This document shows positions 37,457-47,565 of a stretch of DNA of 64,000 nucleotides, one piece after another (the stretch's first letter is position 1; each line of letters opens with the position of its first letter). This DNA comes from Halovenus salina (GTDB taxonomy: Archaea; Halobacteriota; Halobacteria; Halobacteriales; Haloarculaceae): positions 1-64,000 of the forward strand of contig NZ_CP112974.1 in NCBI RefSeq assembly GCF_026410925.1, read 5' to 3'. The translations under genes and the position numbers were made by a program. Below the pieces are notes generated by a model. It ran no database searches. It worked only from the letters and a program-made list of their open reading frames with translations, and was not told the origin of the DNA.

Positions 37457-38050
37457 ATGCAGCGATATTCAATCTCGTTCGACGATGAGCTGGCAGGGTG
37501 GGTGGAGTCTCGGGCGGCGGAGCGTGGTGTCTCCAAGGCGAAGGTGATTCGGGATGCGGTTGCGACTGCCCGAGAGAGCGACACCGATCTGGTGCAGACT
37601 GGTGATGTACTCCGTCGATTAGAGGATCTCGAACAGCGCGTTGATGCGCTCGAACAGACCCGGGAGGAAGCGGTTGGCGACGAGCTCGCGGAAACATTCG
37701 CTGACCACCGTGATCTTGATGTCTCGATAGAAGACGAGACGCCCAACACCGAACCCGATGAATTTCTTGCCGAGATCAAAGCATATCTTGCCGATCAGCG
37801 ACCACGGACTGAGACCGGGCAGACGGCGATGCTGACGGCGTTCGAGCGATTGCGGGGGGTAAAGAGGGCACAGACGGCTGACCTGCGTGAGTACGTGTAT
37901 GAGCGCCACAGCGAGGAGTATACCGACGCGAACTCGGTGTGGCAGTCGGTCCAGCGAGATTTCGACGATGTTCCGGGCGTTGAGAAGGCTGGTCACGGTG
38001 AGTGGGTATACGCTGGCGACGAGACCGCTCGTGAGGAACTGAATTCGTAG
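37457..38050 (+). CDS. RHH-type DNA-binding protein with C-terminal helical domain
   Basis: A 197-residue protein with an N-terminal ribbon-helix-helix (MQRYSISFDDELAGWVESRA, with SKAKVIRDAV), a coiled coil (LRRLEDLEQRVDALEQTREE) and a C-terminal helical region (TAMLTAFERLRGVKRAQTAD...) resembling a winged helix. This layout fits plasmid-borne regulators or partition-linked proteins of haloarchaea. Located between the MITE and the helicase-nuclease island; no partner gene is adjacent. Confidence 0.75.
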   Translation: MQRYSISFDDELAGWVESRAAERGVSKAKVIRDAVATARESDTDLVQTGDVLRRLEDLEQRVDALEQTREEAVGDELAETFADHRDLDVSIEDETPNTEPDEFLAEIKAYLADQRPRTETGQTAMLTAFERLRGVKRAQTADLREYVYERHSEEYTDANSVWQSVQRDFDDVPGVEKAGHGEWVYAGDETAREELNS

Positions 38051-38474
38051 CGTGCTTCGACAGTGCGTCAGCGACCAACCTCTGTTTCATCAACCCCATT
38101 TCGAGTATTGACCGATCTGCTGTCTGTCGATTCTTCAGCGGAAATGGTGGGGTATCTGAGAAAGCGAGATGGACTGATCTGACAGCGTGTCATAGAATCA
38201 GTCTCACCCGGTCAGTCGAGCTGTGGACTGACCGCTGAGAGAAAACACCCCATAAAAAGGATGTTCGAATTGGTATGTACAGACAGAAATCAGCCACTGG
38301 GCGATTCAATCTGACCGATCACGTTGTTCGTGAAGTGCCGACGATACAACGCTTCCCACGACCGATTTACCGGCAATTCTGGTTGTCAATACAATTACCC
38401 TCGTCTGTTTACTTTCACCACGCGGCTGCTCTTTATTTTCATTCCTTCTGTACTGAATATCATCCTCAGATTGT
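38051..38474. other. Promoter region of the helicase-nuclease pair, with dispersed repeat copy B
   Basis: No gene. 38184-38276 is the second dispersed repeat, beginning AGCGTGTCATAGAATCAGTC and ending CGAATTGGTATG. It is nearly identical in its first 30 bases to the left end of the TA-bearing element at 50784. Confidence 0.6.
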
Positions 38475-40586
38475 ATGAGTCGCCAGCACCCTCCAAATCT
38501 CTCTATCCAGCCCGAACAAGTCCATATCTGTCAAGAAGATAAATTAGTCAAGCGTGCCCGTCGAGCCCGTCAACCCACAGATATTGTGATCGCCCCTGAA
38601 CAGTTCCATCAGCGCAACCTCAAACGAGCCATTGCCAGCACAAACAAGCCGCGCAGTTCGCTTGCTTTGCTTACTCCAGTGACTGTTGCAACCGAGATTG
38701 TCACTGCGGAGCATACATATCCGACAGTCCTTGATCGAATGGACCGCCTCCGCTTGATTGAGGAGGCACTTGAGTCACAGCCCGCGGCAATTTCCCGTCT
38801 AACGCGAGTCTTTGGTTCGTCGATTGTTGACCAAGCGACGGAAATCGAAGCCGCTCGTGAAGAGCTCTCGGTACTGACGGGATACCAACCGTCGCGCCTC
38901 TCAGCACTTGAAACCGTCTGTAACGAAATCTCGACGGTCGCTTCGCAGGATGCACTGGATCTCCTTGTTGGAGTCCGTGATCTCCAAAAGCGGTTTCAGG
39001 AGCGACTCGAGGGATATGTCTCTGCTGAGTCAGTTGTGAGACACAGTTGCGAACTGCTTGTTGAGTCCGACGGCGATGCGTGGCCCGACATGTACGCTGA
39101 CATCGAGCGTGTCAACGTTGTCGGAATCAGTACGTTAGGCACGCCCTTGCTCGAATTTCTGCGCGCACTTGAGCGAACGACCTCGGTCACGGTCCACCTG
39201 TATCTCCGCGCCCAGACCGGCCCCCGAATCGCAGACCGACTCCCTGCTCGGCTCCAAGACTCGCCAACGCATCACAATGTCAAGACTCCCTCGGGGGCCC
39301 CACCACAACTTGCGAAATGGCTAACTACGCCAGCAACAGAGATTGTCGCGGAGACACGACAGCACGAAGCCCGGGTCGCGGTTGCACTCTGTGAGTCACT
39401 CCTCAGAGAAAGGGCCACCGTGAGTGAGATTGCTATTGTCGCTCGGGATATCGATCAGTACGAACAGCCACTGACACGCGCGGCAAGTTCCTACGGGCGG
39501 CATCTCTCAGTCTGGACGCAACTGGAACTAACCCGAACACTGCCGTACAGACTGCTGACAGCAACCTGTTCGGTACTGGCTGCTGAGGCGACCGGTCAGG
39601 TCGATACCGAAACACTGTTTCGCCCACTCACCTGCTATTGGCTAGATCCAGAAGCTGAAGATGGACACGGTAATCCGCCGTCACTGTTGACGCCAGCGGA
39701 ACTCAGTGATCTTCGACGCACACTCGGTGCCAATTATTCTGGCTCTCTGCAAGCGTGGCGTGATCACCTTGACGCCACACCATCGGTTGCACCCAGTGTC
39801 CGGCGCCGTCTACAGCGTTATCTCGAGTGGTGTCACCACCATTCGAGTTCTCCACAACCGGACGATATCCTCTCTGTTCTCGGCCCTGTTATCGATAGGT
39901 TTGAACAGGTTGTCTTGCCTGGTATCGAGCGACGAGATACTGCCGCGTACACGGAAACCTCACGTGCTGGGCGGGCCGTACAGCGTATTGCTGGCGATGA
40001 CGATGGTGAACACCTGCTTCGAGAGGCCCGAGAAAAGTTCAGCAGGTGGCGTGACCGCCATCAGATCGAGGCCTCGTGGGCCACAGTCCAAGAGGTGATC
40101 GAAACCATCGCAACAGCACGCCCGGGCCGGCGGGAACACGATAATGCGGAACGAATCGATGTTCTCGACGCGACTGACACATGGCTGCGGTCGTATCCAT
40201 TTGTTATTGCTATGGGCTTCGTCGACGGCTGCTGGCCTCAACAACCCCACGGGATGTTTCCGCTTGAACTGCGAACTGCAGTCGTCCGCGGTGACTCACC
40301 TCAGGCTCGCCGTCTCGGTATCCGAGGCGCATGGACCGAACAACGAGACTATGATCACGCTGCTGATGCAATCCGTACGGCGACAACGCATTTGATTGCA
40401 ACTCGGTTTACCGAGGATATCGAGGGTGTGCGTTATCAGCGGTCGCCGCTGCTCGATGAGATTCCGACGACAGAAATCAGTGACCAGGCATATCATCACC
40501 TCATAGGGCCAGATGCAGTTCTGCCGGGTCACATCCGCGAGTCACTGGCTGGAAGGACCCCTCCAGAGGGGAGTGATCGACGATGA
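38475..40586 (+). CDS. AddB/RecC-like inactive helicase subunit
   Basis: A 703-residue protein without a Walker A loop, but with the layout of AddB/RexB-type helicase-fold subunits: RLIEEALESQ in the N-terminal half, VVGISTLGTPLLEFLRAL, the block ARVAVALCESLLRERATVSE with IAIVARDIDQYEQPL, and late IAMGFVDGCWPQQPHGMFPL, which corresponds to the helicase motif near 'GxxDGxxP'. No C-terminal nuclease Cys cluster is apparent, so it is more AddB-like scaffold than nuclease. Its stop overlaps the next gene's ATG (ATGA). It probably forms a two-subunit DNA-end-processing machine with the next protein. Confidence 0.7.
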   Translation: MSRQHPPNLSIQPEQVHICQEDKLVKRARRARQPTDIVIAPEQFHQRNLKRAIASTNKPRSSLALLTPVTVATEIVTAEHTYPTVLDRMDRLRLIEEALESQPAAISRLTRVFGSSIVDQATEIEAAREELSVLTGYQPSRLSALETVCNEISTVASQDALDLLVGVRDLQKRFQERLEGYVSAESVVRHSCELLVESDGDAWPDMYADIERVNVVGISTLGTPLLEFLRALERTTSVTVHLYLRAQTGPRIADRLPARLQDSPTHHNVKTPSGAPPQLAKWLTTPATEIVAETRQHEARVAVALCESLLRERATVSEIAIVARDIDQYEQPLTRAASSYGRHLSVWTQLELTRTLPYRLLTATCSVLAAEATGQVDTETLFRPLTCYWLDPEAEDGHGNPPSLLTPAELSDLRRTLGANYSGSLQAWRDHLDATPSVAPSVRRRLQRYLEWCHHHSSSPQPDDILSVLGPVIDRFEQVVLPGIERRDTAAYTETSRAGRAVQRIAGDDDGEHLLREAREKFSRWRDRHQIEASWATVQEVIETIATARPGRREHDNAERIDVLDATDTWLRSYPFVIAMGFVDGCWPQQPHGMFPLELRTAVVRGDSPQARRLGIRGAWTEQRDYDHAADAIRTATTHLIATRFTEDIEGVRYQRSPLLDEIPTTEISDQAYHHLIGPDAVLPGHIRESLAGRTPPEGSDRR

Positions 40587-43500
40587 GTGACACCGTGCCT
40601 CCACTTGAGGGAACGCAGGCGAGGATCCGCGAGGAGTATTTTGAACACGATTCCGGACTGTTTGTCTTGGATTGTAAGCCTGGCTTCGGCAAGTCCACGA
40701 CGCTAAATGAGATTGCCGCTGAAACACTCGTTCGAGCCGATGCAGCGGGAGAACAGTGTCCCGAACAACAGCTCTGTGTCGTTTCCTTTTCCCGTGAAGA
40801 CGCAGCCAGCATCGAGCCAGGAATCAAAGACGCACTCGATGCGTTCGCGGCGGATACTACGGGAACGTATCCTGTCGACATATCTGTACAGACGGCTCGG
40901 CGACTCAAGCGACGGCTCCAGTTGACAGACCAAATCGGAACGATTGATAGCGTACTACGGAGTATCTTCGAAGATATCGCAGCAGAACTGGGCTTCGATG
41001 GGATGCCGAGTGTCGGGAACACATCACAGCTATCACTCCTTCGTCAACAGTGTATGGCATCAATCCGTACAGACGAATCCTACGCGCGGCAGTGTCAGCG
41101 TCTTGATGCTGCATATCCGCCTGAGGACGATGCAGACGGTGATCGTCTCCATGGACTGCTCGAGAACGCTCGCGCCAAGAAACGTGATCGACGACTTTCG
41201 ACTGCCGAATTCGAGAGTCGCCTCCGAGCAACTATCGATGATGTCTATCCCAATGGGCCACCACAGACCCGTGCAGACCTGCTTGCCGATATTAGTGCAT
41301 TCTACAGCGACGCTGTCGCCGCAGAGTTTGAGCAGACACTCCCAGCCGACCAGACGACGACGAGCGAGGCCGTCCTGAACGATCAGGATTGCTATCAGGA
41401 ATGGCACAGTTGTGTCGATGATTTCTGTACTCTCTTGGATGCGTACGAACGAGCGTACGACGACGCCTGTCGCAAGCAGGGCGTGGTCTCGCATGCAGAC
41501 ATTGCCTACTGGATCGCCGAGTACTTCGACCGAACCCTAACTGACGTAACAGGTGCAAGCCAGCAGACAGCAGAGGCATACCGAGACAGAGTACAACGTC
41601 GATACGCGACCAAGTTCCAGTCGCTGATTATTGACGAAGCACAGGATATTTCCATTGCACAACACGACGCTCTCGCCCCATTCGTAAGCGAGCAGACCCG
41701 GGTTCTGATGGCTGGTGATGTCGACCAATGTATCTACGTCTGGCGGAATGCACGGCCAGAGCAATTCGGCACTGCTTTCGACGGTGGTGAGTACTTCGGG
41801 ACGAACTGGTCAGTCCATCACTCCTATTCGGGATCTCAGACGTATCGGATGCGTCCAGACATCGCTACGGCAGTCGACACGATATTTGGAGACGTATTTA
41901 CCGATCTGAGCCGTGGTGGGGGTGAAACCGTCACAGCAACCACAGAATACACGCCGTTGAATGCGAGACGATCTGCTTCAGCAGATCCGGCCGTACACGT
42001 TGCGGCATATTCACGGCCGGCCGACCCGCCAGGGACACCGGACTGGTTTGAAGCTGAGCAGACGCCGCTGGCGAATTACCTTGCTGGCGGAATTGCAGAC
42101 GGCACGCTCGATGTCAACACGGATGGCGATGACACGATAACGGTGCTGTTCTCACGCCGATTGAATATGGATGCGTTAGAAGCACAGTTGAGCAGTCGAG
42201 GATTATCCGTCGTCAACGCAAGCGCCCATCTGTTCGAGAATCCACTCGTCACACTCATCTGTCGGGTCGTCTGGTGGCTTGTCGATCCATATGACCCTGA
42301 ACGGACCCGTGAGTTCATCCACTCAGAGTGCCTTCCCCTCTCTGCAGAAAGTACCGCTCTATTCAAAGATGTCGAGTATCGGATTGATGAGATCAGCGAA
42401 CGCATTGAATCCGAAGGCCGAACAGCAACTGAAGATGGATTCATAGCTGGGCTGGAAACACTTGCTCACCGCCGCGGACGGCAGACGGCTGATCCAGCCG
42501 AGGTATTTGTCGAAAAAATAATCGAAACCTTGTGCCTGCGTGCGGATCCACTCGATCAGAATAATGCACCAGACCAGCGACTGGCAGCCTGCGATGCACT
42601 GCTGTCGTTGATTGCCGACTGGGAAAGTGACGACAGATATACTGTCGAGGAACTGGCCAAGATTCTGGAAGGCTACGTCCAGAACCCCACGGATGGGATT
42701 GTACTCCCAGTGTCGAACCCCGAACAGTACGATGTCATATTTCGAACGATCCACAATATGAAGGGTGACGAAGACGATGTCGTCTGTGTCGCAGATCTGA
42801 GCGGTTCGATAACTTATTATGGACCCCAAAATGAGACGTTCCTCGCCTTTGGGGAGACGTTGGCGCTTGCACCGCCGGAAACAGTCTCGCGGACAGACCT
42901 CACACCAAGCGATCAGGGGCCGACACAGCAGAACTACGGCTCGCTTCGATGGGCGAGTGATGTCTGGATAGATGGGCAAATTGCCGGCGCACCATCCCTT
43001 AGTGACGTAAGTCAGCGATACTGTGCAGAGCAGTGGCGGCTACTGTACGTGGCACTTTCACGGGCGCGCGATCATCTTGTCATCTCCCTGCCTTCACAAT
43101 GCTACCATACGGACCCGAACGACGCATGGAGTGCAACAATCGCTGATGCACTCTCAACTGATCAAAGCCCGTCAAGAGGCCAGTACGAGATACCGGCCCT
43201 GTACACAAAACACCAAGACACACTCACTGTCGGCATTAACGACGTGACATTTCCAAAGGAGACGACAGACCAGACGAATCAGCCGACACCACGCTCCGCT
43301 CAACCACCAGCCGACAACAAAGCCGGATGGACAAGTCGGTACATTAACGGGACATCACTGTACCAACTGACCTCCAACACAGACAAGTCGACACTGCCCC
43401 ATATCATGGGGCGGCGGCCAGAAATCAACACTGTTGGGAGTACTGCAACCGAAATGGACCTCCCTAGCGGGATCAAGCCAGAACAGCTGGGAATTGTCAC

Positions 43501-44056
43501 GCACCGAGTTTTAACAACTGCTGTCTCACGAGATGTCTCAACAACAGCACTCGAATCGTTCACCCAGCCGCTGCCAGCAATCCTCAGAGAGGGTATCGCA
43601 GAGCTGCAGACTCACATCCCACCAGAGGTTCACGAGTCGATCCAGGTGTACCTCCGTGAGGAAATTTGTCCCCAGTTTGTCCAGAGCGACGCTTGGCAGC
43701 AGATTCAGCAAGCAACGACCTGCTACGTTGAAGAACCACTTGATGCAGTGCTGGACATTGAGGGGATAGCGATCGAGACCCAAAATCGAGCCGATATCAT
43801 CTCCGTTCTCCCTTGGAGAGAATGGGCCATTCACGAACTCAAACTGGCCCATAGCCCCATAGACTCACAGACGAAAAAACAGCATCAACTGCAGACTGCG
43901 TTCTATGCTTGGGTACTAGAACAGCAACTGCCTGCAGACTGTTCTGTGACTGCACAGCTGACGTATTTAGGTAACTCAGTGGAGTCAGCTAGGGTCTCTC
44001 CGCCTGTTGTCCCAATTCCGGAGTGGGTCACGCGATTAGTCGAAGTGTCGCCGTGA
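40583..44056 (+). CDS. AddA-like UvrD helicase fused to PD-(D/E)XK nuclease
   Basis: An 1157-residue protein. The SF1A helicase has Walker A CKPGFGKSTTLNEI (~residue 33), Walker B LIIDEAQDISIAQHD, motif III AGDVDQCIYVWRNA and motif VI region LLYVALSRARDHLVISLP. The C-terminal 300 residues form a RecB-family nuclease with RADIISVLPWREWAIHELKLAH (D-x13-ELK) and the following QTAFYAWVLEQQ (QxxxY). This is the architecture of AddA/RecB, which resects double-strand breaks and destroys foreign linear DNA. Translationally coupled to the AddB-like gene. Convergent with the zinc-ribbon gene that ends six bases away. Confidence 0.88.
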   Translation: MSDTVPPLEGTQARIREEYFEHDSGLFVLDCKPGFGKSTTLNEIAAETLVRADAAGEQCPEQQLCVVSFSREDAASIEPGIKDALDAFAADTTGTYPVDISVQTARRLKRRLQLTDQIGTIDSVLRSIFEDIAAELGFDGMPSVGNTSQLSLLRQQCMASIRTDESYARQCQRLDAAYPPEDDADGDRLHGLLENARAKKRDRRLSTAEFESRLRATIDDVYPNGPPQTRADLLADISAFYSDAVAAEFEQTLPADQTTTSEAVLNDQDCYQEWHSCVDDFCTLLDAYERAYDDACRKQGVVSHADIAYWIAEYFDRTLTDVTGASQQTAEAYRDRVQRRYATKFQSLIIDEAQDISIAQHDALAPFVSEQTRVLMAGDVDQCIYVWRNARPEQFGTAFDGGEYFGTNWSVHHSYSGSQTYRMRPDIATAVDTIFGDVFTDLSRGGGETVTATTEYTPLNARRSASADPAVHVAAYSRPADPPGTPDWFEAEQTPLANYLAGGIADGTLDVNTDGDDTITVLFSRRLNMDALEAQLSSRGLSVVNASAHLFENPLVTLICRVVWWLVDPYDPERTREFIHSECLPLSAESTALFKDVEYRIDEISERIESEGRTATEDGFIAGLETLAHRRGRQTADPAEVFVEKIIETLCLRADPLDQNNAPDQRLAACDALLSLIADWESDDRYTVEELAKILEGYVQNPTDGIVLPVSNPEQYDVIFRTIHNMKGDEDDVVCVADLSGSITYYGPQNETFLAFGETLALAPPETVSRTDLTPSDQGPTQQNYGSLRWASDVWIDGQIAGAPSLSDVSQRYCAEQWRLLYVALSRARDHLVISLPSQCYHTDPNDAWSATIADALSTDQSPSRGQYEIPALYTKHQDTLTVGINDVTFPKETTDQTNQPTPRSAQPPADNKAGWTSRYINGTSLYQLTSNTDKSTLPHIMGRRPEINTVGSTATEMDLPSGIKPEQLGIVTHRVLTTAVSRDVSTTALESFTQPLPAILREGIAELQTHIPPEVHESIQVYLREEICPQFVQSDAWQQIQQATTCYVEEPLDAVLDIEGIAIETQNRADIISVLPWREWAIHELKLAHSPIDSQTKKQHQLQTAFYAWVLEQQLPADCSVTAQLTYLGNSVESARVSPPVVPIPEWVTRLVEVSP

Positions 44057-44061
44057 TCAAA

Positions 44062-44916
44062 TTACTGCCAATTTTCTGGATCAGCAGCGATTGCTGCAAG
44101 ATCGTCTGCAAATCTTCTCGCATCTTCAGGAAAGAGTGTCGTCATCCGGACGTGTGTGCGACGGGGACTGATATCAGTCATGACCGACGACTTATGATCC
44201 GGATCGGCCTCAGCCTTTGTTTTTTGTTCGGCTTGTAGTGACTCAATCTCCTCGATTGCAGCCGGTCTGAACCGATGTCCGGTCCCAGCAATATCACAGA
44301 CAACATCGGCGTATTTCCCTTTGATTTTCACTTCTATGTAGGGTCGCTGCTCGTCGGTAGCACGCTGGTGAGCTTTCTCGATAGATTCAGATGCCGACTG
44401 CTCGTCTTGGGGACACTCGACATCGCCCGTATCGGTGGTATATCGAATAGGATCAACCTCATCGGTTGGTGTTTCCAGCCGCCGATCCGTCTCTGGTGGA
44501 TTCTCGACATCGGGTCTGGACCTATTGTACTTCCAAGCACAGGTCGGGCAAACAGTTGCATCTAACTTATCATTGTACTGAGTCGCGCTATTGGATTTCC
44601 CACACCACGAACAGTCGCCGTCACAGTCGACAGTTGTCCACGAGACGTTGCGATACGGAACCAGTCCTTTCAGATCGGCAATAATATTGTATCGCCTATA
44701 TTGGAGATCATCGATCGTGTCCTTACAGTGACGGCACCACTTGGTATCCGGGCCACCATGATCCGCCGGTACGCCGAGGGTACCCCACTCTGGATCGGTC
44801 AACGCTGGCTCATCAAACTCCATGACCTCTACAAAGTCGGTGGATTCGGCGTGATGACAGGCGTGTTTACCCAGCAGGTGCCACCGGTCAGTAGGTGTTA
44901 GCCCCATCTCAGCCAT
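44062..44916 (-). CDS. Zinc-ribbon protein, last gene of six-gene operon
   Basis: A 284-residue protein with several Cys/His pairs: KHACHHAE, WCRHCKDT, CSWCGKSN and VCPTCAWKY, suggesting two or three zinc ribbons in the first 130 residues. The C-terminal half is acidic and carries VKIKGKYADVVCDI and RRTHVRMTTLFPEDARRFADDL. Helical end (DDLAAIAADPENWQ). No enzyme motif. Distal gene of the minus-strand operon, 56 bases after the HhH gene; converges on the AddA-like gene. Confidence 0.65.
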   Translation of the reverse strand: MAEMGLTPTDRWHLLGKHACHHAESTDFVEVMEFDEPALTDPEWGTLGVPADHGGPDTKWCRHCKDTIDDLQYRRYNIIADLKGLVPYRNVSWTTVDCDGDCSWCGKSNSATQYNDKLDATVCPTCAWKYNRSRPDVENPPETDRRLETPTDEVDPIRYTTDTGDVECPQDEQSASESIEKAHQRATDEQRPYIEVKIKGKYADVVCDIAGTGHRFRPAAIEEIESLQAEQKTKAEADPDHKSSVMTDISPRRTHVRMTTLFPEDARRFADDLAAIAADPENWQ

Positions 44917-44972
44917 CTGTCTATGTGATCACGGGAGACTCAACCCTATCAATCAACCGCCTCAGCATCCCG

Positions 44973-45707
44973 TCATCGATCCGTACCAAGCCACTCGAAT
45001 CCATCTGTCCTGTACTTTGGTTCGGAAGCGCCACTCGGGACCAACTTCCCAGCGACGGGACCCTCCTGCAAATCGAGAATTAGTGGACTATCGACACTTT
45101 GCAACTCACGTTCACGTGCTGTCAGATTGCCTCCATCACTGGCCTCTACATCGGCCAGAGCTGTCTGTACTGCTGTGGCATTCTCCTCGCTAACGTACGG
45201 GACATCTGCGAGCGTCTCAACATCAGCGTCCCGAATCGCAGCGATCGTCTCGAAGGTATTGACAAGGCCACGTAATCCAGTACGCCCAAGACCGTGAATA
45301 TCAGCGCCAATTTCACTCACGACCAGATACGTATCCACCACAGTTTCGACTGTGTGGAACTGATCGTTGATCCAGTCAGTCGCTGCATCCACTGTCCGGA
45401 CAGTCGTCTTGGCTTTCATTGACGAGAGTTCGTACTGCTCCGTTTCGGAATCGTATCTCACCGAGATTTGGTTGTCGGGCGTTGATGTTTCTTGATCGGA
45501 AGAGAGGCCGCCGTAGTACACGAATCCTAGTCGTGTCGCAATGGGCTGCTCGCTGCCCAAGAGCAACTGGCCGAGCAGGCGCTCCTCTTGCCGATCAGCG
45601 TCGGTTAGTCGTTGGCCAGGCTCGGGCACGACACCAACAAGCCAGTCTTCGGGCACCGATATCTCCAGTAGCGGATCGAGTGCTGGTGCGTATTCAATCG
45701 TGGTCAT
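44973..45707 (-). CDS. Helix-hairpin-helix-containing protein
   Basis: Start set at MTTIEYAPALDPLLEISVP (45707); a start three codons earlier is possible. The 244-residue protein has an unassigned alpha/beta N-terminal domain and, at about residues 140-190, a helix-hairpin-helix-like pair (LGRTGLRGLVNTFETIAAIR, DVETLADVPYVSEENATAVQ), as in DNA-repair proteins of the RadA/UvrC/ligase type. It likely binds DNA without sequence preference. The family was not recognised. Confidence 0.6.
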   Translation of the reverse strand: MTTIEYAPALDPLLEISVPEDWLVGVVPEPGQRLTDADRQEERLLGQLLLGSEQPIATRLGFVYYGGLSSDQETSTPDNQISVRYDSETEQYELSSMKAKTTVRTVDAATDWINDQFHTVETVVDTYLVVSEIGADIHGLGRTGLRGLVNTFETIAAIRDADVETLADVPYVSEENATAVQTALADVEASDGGNLTARERELQSVDSPLILDLQEGPVAGKLVPSGASEPKYRTDGFEWLGTDR

Positions 45708-45733
45708 ACTGGACATAACCGGTACTACACACT

Positions 45734-47509
45734 TTAGAACTCTTCAAGCAGATCCTCTAACATCGGACGCAGTTTGTACTTCTGATAGTGGTCGTCTCGA
45801 ATAGTTTCAACGTATTCGCGCCACTCACTGAGTTCATCGGCAGCCTGTGCTGCCTCACCGGCGCGTCTGAGCCAGCGGACGGCAGTTCGGTAGTTGTCGT
45901 GCTTTCCCTGTTCGATGATTGGATCGGCCTGGGATTTGCACGTGCTGATCACCCACTGGGGGCGTTCTGCCGTGACAGCTGTGACGACGGTTTCGATCAC
46001 GCTGGATCGACCAGATCGGTCGGCAACATCGATAGCATCATCGTAGAGGCCTTCCTGGAGAAACACTTCCGCAGCGTGGCCGGATGACGGGTTCTGCCTT
46101 CGGAGGGAGGCAAGCAAATTGGCTCGGACGCCCTCCCAGTCTTCGGCGAGTTCCTCGACAGCCTGGTACGTGTTCACTGATGGACTCTCCTCAAAGGCAG
46201 TAATCGCTGCCCGAAGAGCGAGGTCATCCTTATTCATGCTGACTGCCCGGTCACGAAGCCACTCTGCCAGCGTATCCCGATGGTACCCCTCGACTGTCAG
46301 CCCGTGTTCGGCAACCTGTACTGCAGCTCCCGGGTGGCCGTTTTCCCGAAGTGTTCGTGCCACCTCCAGTAGGGGTTGCGGTCTGGATAACGTCTCAATG
46401 GCAGTGTCGACAGTTTGGTCAATCTCGCCTTCTTGTGCGAGCATTTTAACGTAGGATTGCGACTTCCCAGCTGCTTTCGCAAGGTTGAGATATTCGTCGG
46501 TACGCTCCTGCCGTTCGAGGACAGAGAGACGGGATGTGGTGAGGCCATCGATATACATCGGTTCGTCTACATCCAACTCGCCGTCACCGAGATTTCCCGC
46601 AAGTGCCTGCTGGAGGGGCTCGTCGTCCCACCCCTGTCGTGCTGCATCGGCGGCCACAGCCAGTGTCGGCCTCCCAGTGAATCGCCTGATATTGTCGTCC
46701 CACTCACCAAGTCGGTTTGCCCACTCCTCACAGTCGCTCTCGTCCAGATCAGCCATCAGAATCGCCTCTGTGAAGGTTTCTCCTAGCGTTCCGACCGTTT
46801 CGTAGAGTTGGCTGACATCGTGTGGAAGCAAGTCCGCCCAGCGATTGGTTGCGAGTACCTCGGTAATCGCTTCGAGGATATCTAGTGCGATGTCGCTGTC
46901 GCCAGCGTCCAGTGCCTGTTGTGCTTGCTCGATCAATCCGTCAAGTTCCGACGCCATGCGCTCGGCTTCAGCGTAAGCGTCGTCGTGTCCTTGTTTTCCT
47001 GGCTTTGGGAGCGCGTGATTCGCCTGTTTGCGGATCGATTCGGTGTTCACTGAGATTTCTGTGTCGGTGGCTGTCTCCTCTGTCGTCGAGAGGCGCGCTT
47101 CGATCCAGTCTGCCATTTCTGGCCGCTGGTCAGCGAGTTCACTGACCAGTTCTTGGAGCGTATCTCGATTTGCCTCATCAACGAGTTCCGAGATCGTCGG
47201 TTTATCGCGCACGCTCTTGGGATCACGGAGACACGTTAGCAAGACAGCAACTCGGTGTTTACAGATGCCACCGTGATCGTAGGGACACGAACAGTCCGTC
47301 TGTGCGACACCAGCGTCGTCGAATTCAAGCGTCACCGTGTAGGGCTGGTACTGGCTCCCTTCGACTTCGGCTCGAACTGTCTCACCACGCCGAACGACAT
47401 CACTGACCGCGCCGCGCTCGTAATAGGACTGCCCGCGGTCGTACGACTTGGATCTGGCACGTTCTCTAATGGTTGCTTCAGTCAAGGTCGGCCACTGCTC
47501 GTTACTCAT
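45734..47509 (-). CDS. SWIM zinc-finger protein
   Basis: A 591-residue protein. SWIM motif CSCPYDHGGICKHRVAVLL (CxC...CxH) at about residues 73-90, after SKSYDRGQSYYERGAV, typical of SWIM-domain proteins next to SNF2 helicases or in transposon-linked loci. The remaining ~450 residues are alpha-helical repeats (TPR-like, for example LEVARTLRENGHPGAAVQVA), suitable as a scaffold. SWIM fingers bind DNA or proteins. Lies centrally in the minus-strand operon. Confidence 0.85.
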   Translation of the reverse strand: MSNEQWPTLTEATIRERARSKSYDRGQSYYERGAVSDVVRRGETVRAEVEGSQYQPYTVTLEFDDAGVAQTDCSCPYDHGGICKHRVAVLLTCLRDPKSVRDKPTISELVDEANRDTLQELVSELADQRPEMADWIEARLSTTEETATDTEISVNTESIRKQANHALPKPGKQGHDDAYAEAERMASELDGLIEQAQQALDAGDSDIALDILEAITEVLATNRWADLLPHDVSQLYETVGTLGETFTEAILMADLDESDCEEWANRLGEWDDNIRRFTGRPTLAVAADAARQGWDDEPLQQALAGNLGDGELDVDEPMYIDGLTTSRLSVLERQERTDEYLNLAKAAGKSQSYVKMLAQEGEIDQTVDTAIETLSRPQPLLEVARTLRENGHPGAAVQVAEHGLTVEGYHRDTLAEWLRDRAVSMNKDDLALRAAITAFEESPSVNTYQAVEELAEDWEGVRANLLASLRRQNPSSGHAAEVFLQEGLYDDAIDVADRSGRSSVIETVVTAVTAERPQWVISTCKSQADPIIEQGKHDNYRTAVRWLRRAGEAAQAADELSEWREYVETIRDDHYQKYKLRPMLEDLLEEF

Positions 47510-47565
47510 TGTTCTTGTCGCGTGCTACGGCAGGCTCTGTGTTATCTTCTGCTCTGACAGCCGCA

